From the NCBI GenBank assembly GCA_936440205.1, contig OW387145.1, positions 25,175,075-25,239,074 of the forward strand: a DNA stretch of 64,000 nt, read 5' to 3'. The notes beneath the pieces were generated by a model. The model had not been told where the DNA came from, made no database searches, and saw nothing but the letters and a program-made list of their open reading frames with translations. Position numbers and translations under genes: made by a program. Source of the DNA: Lepidonotus clava (taxonomy: Eukaryota > Annelida > Polychaeta > Phyllodocida > Polynoidae). Below are positions 56,303 through 64,000 of the stretch, piece by piece; within the stretch, counting starts at the first letter, position 1; each line of letters starts with the position of its first letter.

Positions 56303-58204
56303 TTTGTTTGTTTGTTGGGGTAGTTTAACGTCCGGCCAACCCTTATGGGTTCTTTCCAGACTGCACAAGGTAATATTTTTCAGCTTATTTTACGCCACAA
56401 GGGCGGTGACCAAATATATGATATGGTTTAGGAGAAACCCGCCACCGGGTGCGATACCCTACTCGTTGCGAAGAGTGGCAAGGGGTCTTTAGTGTGCAAT
56501 GTCCCATAGAAAGGACACCACACACCCGGCCTTTGATGACCCTGTCGGGAGCACAGGGTGGCCCCTGGATCCCAGACTCTTGGATCCTTTCTTAGATTTT
56601 ATCTATCAGTTGGCATTCTCGAAGGAATTACAGGATCTTTTTACTTCCGTTGTTGTTAAACACGTCCTTCATCGATGTTCTGTATTGGAGATGCTGCTTG
56701 CGACTATCATCCGTCTTCTTACACTTCAATATGATGTGCTCCACCGTTAGTTTGGTGTTACACTGTTGACAAATAGGAGCACCTTCACCTTTCAACAGGT
56801 GTTCATGTGTCAGCCTGGTGTGGCCCATCCGAAGACGGGCCAGTTTCACCTGTTCTGACCTTGTCAGGGACTCTCTTTTGCTTTTGTCACTTTTGTCTTC
56901 TAATTTGGGTTGGACAGAGTGTAGAAGATTGTTCTCCAGTTTGTTCCAGTCGCTTTGCCACTTAGACCGCAGACGCTGAAAGTGTCAGAGAAGCTGGTGT
57001 TTGGGGCTGCCGTTGTTGGTGCAACAGCGGTATTTCCCAAGAATGTGGGTAAAAGTGAGAGTGGAACTGTGCATCTGGTAAGAACTATGTAAGAATGTGC
57101 AAGACAGAGGTTGTGAGAAGAGTGGTAAGCCTGTGTGGTTTCGAGAGTTTGTGCGACAGCAGTTTGGTCATGAGAGTGTGCCCCTTGCTCCTTTCAAAGG
57201 AAATAGGTTCAACATTCTGTTCCACAATGGAGCAGGTGTCTATTTCCTGAGATCTGAGTTGAGGGAATTCTTGAATGAGGTGAAAGACAACAACTTGTTG
57301 ATGAAAGCAGTGAATGCGGATCTGAATGTGCATCAGTTCCTGGCTGGTGTGCGTGCCCTTGGTTTGATTGACGAGGTGGTGACAACACCCCTGTGAAAGG
57401 TTCTGGAGAAAAATTAGCATATGAGCGGGATGACAGATGCAAGAATGTCTTGGAAGGTGGGCCCTGGATGCAACTAAATTCATGAATGGTCAGGAGCAAA
57501 TGTTTGTGGATGTAGAGGTGTTTGTTTGTTGGGGTAGTTTAACGTCCCGCCAAGCCTTATGGGTTCTTTCCAGACTGCACAAGTTTGTTTGTTGGGGTAG
57601 TTTAACGTCCGGCCAACCCTCATGGGTTCTTTCCAGACTGCACAAGGTAATACTTTTCAGCTTATTTTACGCCACAAGGGCGGTGACTGAATATATGATA
57701 TGGTTTAGGAGAAACCCGCCACCGGGTGCAATACCCTACTCGTTGCGAAGAGTGGCAAGGGGTCTTTTGTGTGCAATGTCCCATAGAAAGGACACCACAC
57801 ACCCGGCCTTTGATGACCCTGTCGGGAGCACAGGGTGGCCCCTGGATCCCAGACTCTTGGATCCTTTCTTAGATTTTATCTATCAGTTGGCATGCTCGAA
57901 GGAATTGCAGGATCTTTTTACTTCCGTTGTTGTTAAACACGTCCTTCATCGATGTTCTGTTTTGGAGATGCCGCTTGCGACTATCATCCATCTTCTTACA
58001 CTTCAATATGATGTGCTCCACCGTTAGTTTGGTGTTACACTGTTGACAAATAGGAGCACCTTCACCTTTCAACAGGTGTTCATGTGTTAGCCTGGTGTGG
58101 CCCATCCGAAGACGGGCCAGTTTCACCTGTTCTGACCTTGTCAGGCACTCTCTTTTGCTTTTGTCACTTTTCTCTTCTAATTTGGGTTGGACAGAGTGTA
58201 GAAG
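56303..58204. repeat. Array unit with its variant-bearing neighbour at 56206
   Basis: The LINE fragment A just left of this unit start carries A at 56206 (CATCCAAAGACG), where other units have G. The same change is seen at 61912, exactly three periods (5,706 bases) later. Units between them carry G. This marks a possible three-unit higher-order repeat. Confidence 0.7.
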
Positions 58205-61200
58205 TTTGTTTGTTTGTTGGGGTAGTTTAACGTCCGGCCAACCCTTATGGGTTCTTTCCAGACTGCACAAGGTAATATTTTTCAGCTTATTTTACGCCAC
58301 AAGGGCGGTGACCAAATATATGATATGGTTTAGGAGAAACCCGCCACCGGGTGCGATACCCTACTCGTTGCGAAGAGTGGCAAGGGGTCTTTAGTGTGCA
58401 ATGTCCCATAGAAAGGACACCACACACCCGGCCTTTGATGACCCTGTCGGGAGCACAGGGTGGCCCCTGGATCCCAGACTCTTGGATCCTTTCTTAGATT
58501 TTATCTATCAGTTGGCATTCTCGAAGGAATTACAGGATCTTTTTACTTCCGTTGTTGTTAAACACGTCCTTCATCGATGTTCTGTATTGGAGATGCTGCT
58601 TGCGACTATCATCCGTCTTCTTACACTTCAATATGATGTGCTCCACCGTTAGTTTGGTGTTACACTGTTGACAAATAGGAGCACCTTCACCTTTCAACAG
58701 GTGTTCATGTGTCAGCCTGGTGTGGCCCATCCGAAGACGGGCCAGTTTCACCTGTTCTGACCTTGTCAGGGACTCTCTTTTGCTTTTGTCACTTTTGTCT
58801 TCTAATTTGGGTTGGACAGAGTGTAGAAGATTGTTCTCCAGTTTGTTCCAGTCGCTTTGCCACTTAGACCGCAGACGCTGAAAGTGTCAGAGAAGCTGGT
58901 GTTTGGGGCTGCCGTTGTTGGTGCAACAGCGGTATTTCCCAAGAATGTGGGTAAAAGTGAGAGTGGAACTGTGCATCTGGTAAGAACTATGTAAGAATGT
59001 GCAAGACAGAGGTTGTGAGAAGAGTGGTAAGCCTGTGTGGTTTCGAGAGTTTGTGCGACAGCAGTTTGGTCATGAGAGTGTGCCCCTTGCTCCTTTCAAA
59101 GGAAATAGGTTCAACATTCTGTTCCACAATGGAGCAGGTGTCTATTTCCTGAGATCTGAGTTGAGGGAATTCTTGAATGAGGTGAAAGACAACAACTTGT
59201 TGATGAAAGCAGTGAATGCGGATCTGAATGTGCATCAGTTCCTGGCTGGTGTGCGTGCCCTTGGTTTGATTGACGAGGTGGTGACAACACCCCTGTGAAA
59301 GGTTCTGGAGAAAAATTAGCATATGAGCGGGATGACAGATGCAAGAATGTCTTGGAAGGTGGGCCCTGGATGCAACTAAATTCATGAATGGTCAGGAGCA
59401 AATGTTTGTGGATGTAGAGGTGTTTGTTTGTTGGGGTAGTTTAACGTCCCGCCAAGCCTTATGGGTTCTTTCCAGACTGCACAAGTTTGTTTGTTGGGGT
59501 AGTTTAACGTCCGGCCAACCCTCATGGGTTCTTTCCAGACTGCACAAGGTAATACTTTTCAGCTTATTTTACGCCACAAGGGCGGTGACTGAATATATGA
59601 TATGGTTTAGGAGAAACCCGCCACCGGGTGCAATACCCTACTCGTTGCGAAGAGTGGCAAGGGGTCTTTTGTGTGCAATGTCCCATAGAAAGGACACCAC
59701 ACACCCGGCCTTTGATGACCCTGTCGGGAGCACAGGGTGGCCCCTGGATCCCAGACTCTTGGATCCTTTCTTAGATTTTATCTATCAGTTGGCATGCTCG
59801 AAGGAATTGCAGGATCTTTTTACTTCCGTTGTTGTTAAACACGTCCTTCATCGATGTTCTGTTTTGGAGATGCCGCTTGCGACTATCATCCATCTTCTTA
59901 CACTTCAATATGATGTGCTCCACCGTTAGTTTGGTGTTACACTGTTGACAAATAGGAGCACCTTCACCTTTCAACAGGTGTTCATGTGTTAGCCTGGTGT
60001 GGCCCATCCGAAGACGGGCCAGTTTCACCTGTTCTGACCTTGTCAGGCACTCTCTTTTGCTTTTGTCACTTTTCTCTTCTAATTTGGGTTGGACAGAGTG
60101 TAGAAGTTTGTTTGTTTGTTGGGGTAGTTTAACGTCCGGCCAACCCTTATGGGTTCTTTCCAGACTGCACAAGGTAATATTTTTCAGCTTATTTTACGCC
60201 ACAAGGGCGGTGACCAAATATATGATATGGTTTAGGAGAAACCCGCCACCGGGTGCGATACCCTACTCGTTGCGAAGAGTGGCAAGGGGTCTTTAGTGTG
60301 CAATGTCCCATAGAAAGGACACCACACACCCGGCCTTTGATGACCCTGTCGGGAGCACAGGGTGGCCCCTGGATCCCAGACTCTTGGATCCTTTCTTAGA
60401 TTTTATCTATCAGTTGGCATTCTCGAAGGAATTACAGGATCTTTTTACTTCCGTTGTTGTTAAACACGTCCTTCATCGATGTTCTGTATTGGAGATGCTG
60501 CTTGCGACTATCATCCGTCTTCTTACACTTCAATATGATGTGCTCCACCGTTAGTTTGGTGTTACACTGTTGACAAATAGGAGCACCTTCACCTTTCAAC
60601 AGGTGTTCATGTGTCAGCCTGGTGTGGCCCATCCGAAGACGGGCCAGTTTCACCTGTTCTGACCTTGTCAGGGACTCTCTTTTGCTTTTGTCACTTTTGT
60701 CTTCTAATTTGGGTTGGACAGAGTGTAGAAGATTGTTCTCCAGTTTGTTCCAGTCGCTTTGCCACTTAGACCGCAGACGCTGAAAGTGTCAGAGAAGCTG
60801 GTGTTTGGGGCTGCCGTTGTTGGTGCAACAGCGGTATTTCCCAAGAATGTGGGTAAAAGTGAGAGTGGAACTGTGCATCTGGTAAGAACTATGTAAGAAT
60901 GTGCAAGACAGAGGTTGTGAGAAGAGTGGTAAGCCTGTGTGGTTTCGAGAGTTTGTGCGACAGCAGTTTGGTCATGAGAGTGTGCCCCTTGCTCCTTTCA
61001 AAGGAAATAGGTTCAACATTCTGTTCCACAATGGAGCAGGTGTCTATTTCCTGAGATCTGAGTTGAGGGAATTCTTGAATGAGGTGAAAGACAACAACTT
61101 GTTGATGAAAGCAGTGAATGCGGATCTGAATGTGCATCAGTTCCTGGCTGGTGTGCGTGCCCTTGGTTTGATTGACGAGGTGGTGACAACACCCCTGTGA

Positions 61201-64000
61201 AAGGTTCTGGAGAAAAATTAGCATATGAGCGGGATGACAGATGCAAGAATGTCTTGGAAGGTGGGCCCTGGATGCAACTAAATTCATGAATGGTCAGGAG
61301 CAAATGTTTGTGGATGTAGAGGTGTTTGTTTGTTGGGGTAGTTTAACGTCCCGCCAAGCCTTATGGGTTCTTTCCAGACTGCACAAGTTTGTTTGTTGGG
61401 GTAGTTTAACGTCCGGCCAACCCTCATGGGTTCTTTCCAGACTGCACAAGGTAATACTTTTCAGCTTATTTTACGCCACAAGGGCGGTGACTGAATATAT
61501 GATATGGTTTAGGAGAAACCCGCCACCGGGTGCAATACCCTACTCGTTGCGAAGAGTGGCAAGGGGTCTTTTGTGTGCAATGTCCCATAGAAAGGACACC
61601 ACACACCCGGCCTTTGATGACCCTGTCGGGAGCACAGGGTGGCCCCTGGATCCCAGACTCTTGGATCCTTTCTTAGATTTTATCTATCAGTTGGCATGCT
61701 CGAAGGAATTGCAGGATCTTTTTACTTCCGTTGTTGTTAAACACGTCCTTCATCGATGTTCTGTTTTGGAGATGCCGCTTGCGACTATCATCCATCTTCT
61801 TACACTTCAATATGATGTGCTCCACCGTTAGTTTGGTGTTACACTGTTGACAAATAGGAGCACCTTCACCTTTCAACAGGTGTTCATGTGTTAGCCTGGT
61901 GTGGCCCATCCAAAGACGGGCCAGTTTCACCTGTTCTGACCTTGTCAGGCACTCTCTTTTGCTTTTGTCACTTTTCTCTTCTAATTTGGGTTGGACAGAG
62001 TGTAGAAGTTTGTTTGTTTGTTGGGGTAGTTTAACGTCCGGCCAACCCTTATGGGTTCTTTCCAGACTGCACAAGGTAATATTTTTCAGCTTATTTTACG
62101 CCACAAGGGCGGTGACCAAATATATGATATGGTTTAGGAGAAACCCGCCACCGGGTGCGATACCCTACTCGTTGCGAAGAGTGGCAAGGGGTCTTTAGTG
62201 TGCAATGTCCCATAGAAAGGACACCACACACCCGGCCTTTGATGACCCTGTCGGGAGCACAGGGTGGCCCCTGGATCCCAGACTCTTGGATCCTTTCTTA
62301 GATTTTATCTATCAGTTGGCATTCTCGAAGGAATTACAGGATCTTTTTACTTCCGTTGTTGTTAAACACGTCCTTCATCGATGTTCTGTATTGGAGATGC
62401 TGCTTGCGACTATCATCCGTCTTCTTACACTTCAATATGATGTGCTCCACCGTTAGTTTGGTGTTACACTGTTGACAAATAGGAGCACCTTCACCTTTCA
62501 ACAGGTGTTCATGTGTCAGCCTGGTGTGGCCCATCCGAAGACGGGCCAGTTTCACCTGTTCTGACCTTGTCAGGGACTCTCTTTTGCTTTTGTCACTTTT
62601 GTCTTCTAATTTGGGTTGGACAGAGTGTAGAAGATTGTTCTCCAGTTTGTTCCAGTCGCTTTGCCACTTAGACCGCAGACGCTGAAAGTGTCAGAGAAGC
62701 TGGTGTTTGGGGCTGCCGTTGTTGGTGCAACAGCGGTATTTCCCAAGAATGTGGGTAAAAGTGAGAGTGGAACTGTGCATCTGGTAAGAACTATGTAAGA
62801 ATGTGCAAGACAGAGGTTGTGAGAAGAGTGGTAAGCCTGTGTGGTTTCGAGAGTTTGTGCGACAGCAGTTTGGTCATGAGAGTGTGCCCCTTGCTCCTTT
62901 CAAAGGAAATAGGTTCAACATTCTGTTCCACAATGGAGCAGGTGTCTATTTCCTGAGATCTGAGTTGAGGGAATTCTTGAATGAGGTGAAAGACAACAAC
63001 TTGTTGATGAAAGCAGTGAATGCGGATCTGAATGTGCATCAGTTCCTGGCTGGTGTGCGTGCCCTTGGTTTGATTGACGAGGTGGTGACAACACCCCTGT
63101 GAAAGGTTCTGGAGAAAAATTAGCATATGAGCGGGATGACAGATGCAAGAATGTCTTGGAAGGTGGGCCCTGGATGCAACTAAATTCATGAATGGTCAGG
63201 AGCAAATGTTTGTGGATGTAGAGGTGTTTGTTTGTTGGGGTAGTTTAACGTCCCGCCAAGCCTTATGGGTTCTTTCCAGACTGCACAAGTTTGTTTGTTG
63301 GGGTAGTTTAACGTCCGGCCAACCCTCATGGGTTCTTTCCAGACTGCACAAGGTAATACTTTTCAGCTTATTTTACGCCACAAGGGCGGTGACTGAATAT
63401 ATGATATGGTTTAGGAGAAACCCGCCACCGGGTGCAATACCCTACTCGTTGCGAAGAGTGGCAAGGGGTCTTTTGTGTGCAATGTCCCATAGAAAGGACA
63501 CCACACACCCGGCCTTTGATGACCCTGTCGGGAGCACAGGGTGGCCCCTGGATCCCAGACTCTTGGATCCTTTCTTAGATTTTATCTATCAGTTGGCATG
63601 CTCGAAGGAATTGCAGGATCTTTTTACTTCCGTTGTTGTTAAACACGTCCTTCATCGATGTTCTGTTTTGGAGATGCCGCTTGCGACTATCATCCATCTT
63701 CTTACACTTCAATATGATGTGCTCCACCGTTAGTTTGGTGTTACACTGTTGACAAATAGGAGCACCTTCACCTTTCAACAGGTGTTCATGTGTTAGCCTG
63801 GTGTGGCCCATCCGAAGACGGGCCAGTTTCACCTGTTCTGACCTTGTCAGGCACTCTCTTTTGCTTTTGTCACTTTTCTCTTCTAATTTGGGTTGGACAG
63901 AGTGTAGAAGTTTGTTTGTTTGTTGGGGTAGTTTAACGTCCGGCCAACCCTTATGGGTTCTTTCCAGACTGCACAAGGTAATATTTTTCAGCTTATTTTA

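Larger units (their letters stand above)
50597..64000. repeat. Tandem array, 1,902-bp period, about seven units, continues past the window
   Basis: Units start at 50597, 52499, 54401, 56303, 58205, 60107, 62009 and 63911 (the last partial). Each unit is built, left to right, of LINE fragment B (about 669 bases), a 546-base non-LINE segment, a 65-base LINE 3' end, and LINE fragment A (about 622 bases). All LINE parts are minus strand. The first copy of fragment B differs at several bases from the others; the inner units are nearly identical. The only inner variant I found is A for G at 56206 and 61912. Identity this high means very recent amplification, homogenisation or an assembly effect. 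Confidence 0.95.

Noticed and set aside
50597-64000. CRISPR-like array or bacterial repeat locus
   Set aside because: Units are 1.9 kb, contiguous, and made of LINE sequence; there are no short repeats with unique spacers, and the window is eukaryotic.

Overview
This is a metazoan nuclear window: split genes with GT-AG introns, long introns, an FGF-receptor-family gene, and many LINE, SINE and DNA-transposon copies. A tRNA-type SINE ending in a CACT-type tail and an RNase-H-bearing LINE ending in a CAAA-type tail recall repeats I associate with marine invertebrates, molluscs in particular. A lophotrochozoan is my first guess; a marine deuterostome is not excluded. The species cannot be fixed from sequence alone.

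Region 1 (1-28,435, + strand) is most of one host gene, FGFRL1, the kinase-less FGF receptor-like protein. Seen here are an Ig1 exon, a 20.3-kb intron, a short linker exon, two exons for Ig2, TWO alternative exons for the first half of Ig3, one shared exon for the second half of Ig3, and a last exon with the membrane helix and a Gln/His-rich tail. The signal-peptide exon was not found and probably lies to the left. The two Ig3 exons have the same phase and each is 3n+2 long, so using both breaks the frame. This is the pattern of mutually exclusive splicing, and it is the best biological find in the window. The big intron carries promoter-like motif clusters, CACGTG palindromes and CTCF-like sites.

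Region 2 (28,435-35,127) is intergenic, with several 5'-truncated LINE copies on the minus strand, one SINE and a decayed coding fragment.

Region 3 (35,128-46,530) looks like a transposon-derived cassette. It holds a seven-exon PIF/Harbinger (HARBI1-like) transposase gene on +, with an intact DDE core but a shifted N-terminal exon. Inside its sixth intron is a 1,354-bp terminal-inverted-repeat element. A convergent minus-strand gene encodes a Lys/Ser/Asp-repeat and coiled-coil protein of unknown function.

Region 4 (46,530-50,590) holds two more SINEs and more LINE copies, one of which splits an older repeat.

Region 5 (50,597 to the window end) is a tandem array with a 1,902-bp period, about seven units. 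Each unit has three LINE 3' ends joined to a 546-bp non-LINE segment that keeps a 99-codon open frame. Apart from its leading copy, the array is almost invariant. One single-base variant recurs every third unit, hinting at a 5.7-kb higher-order repeat.
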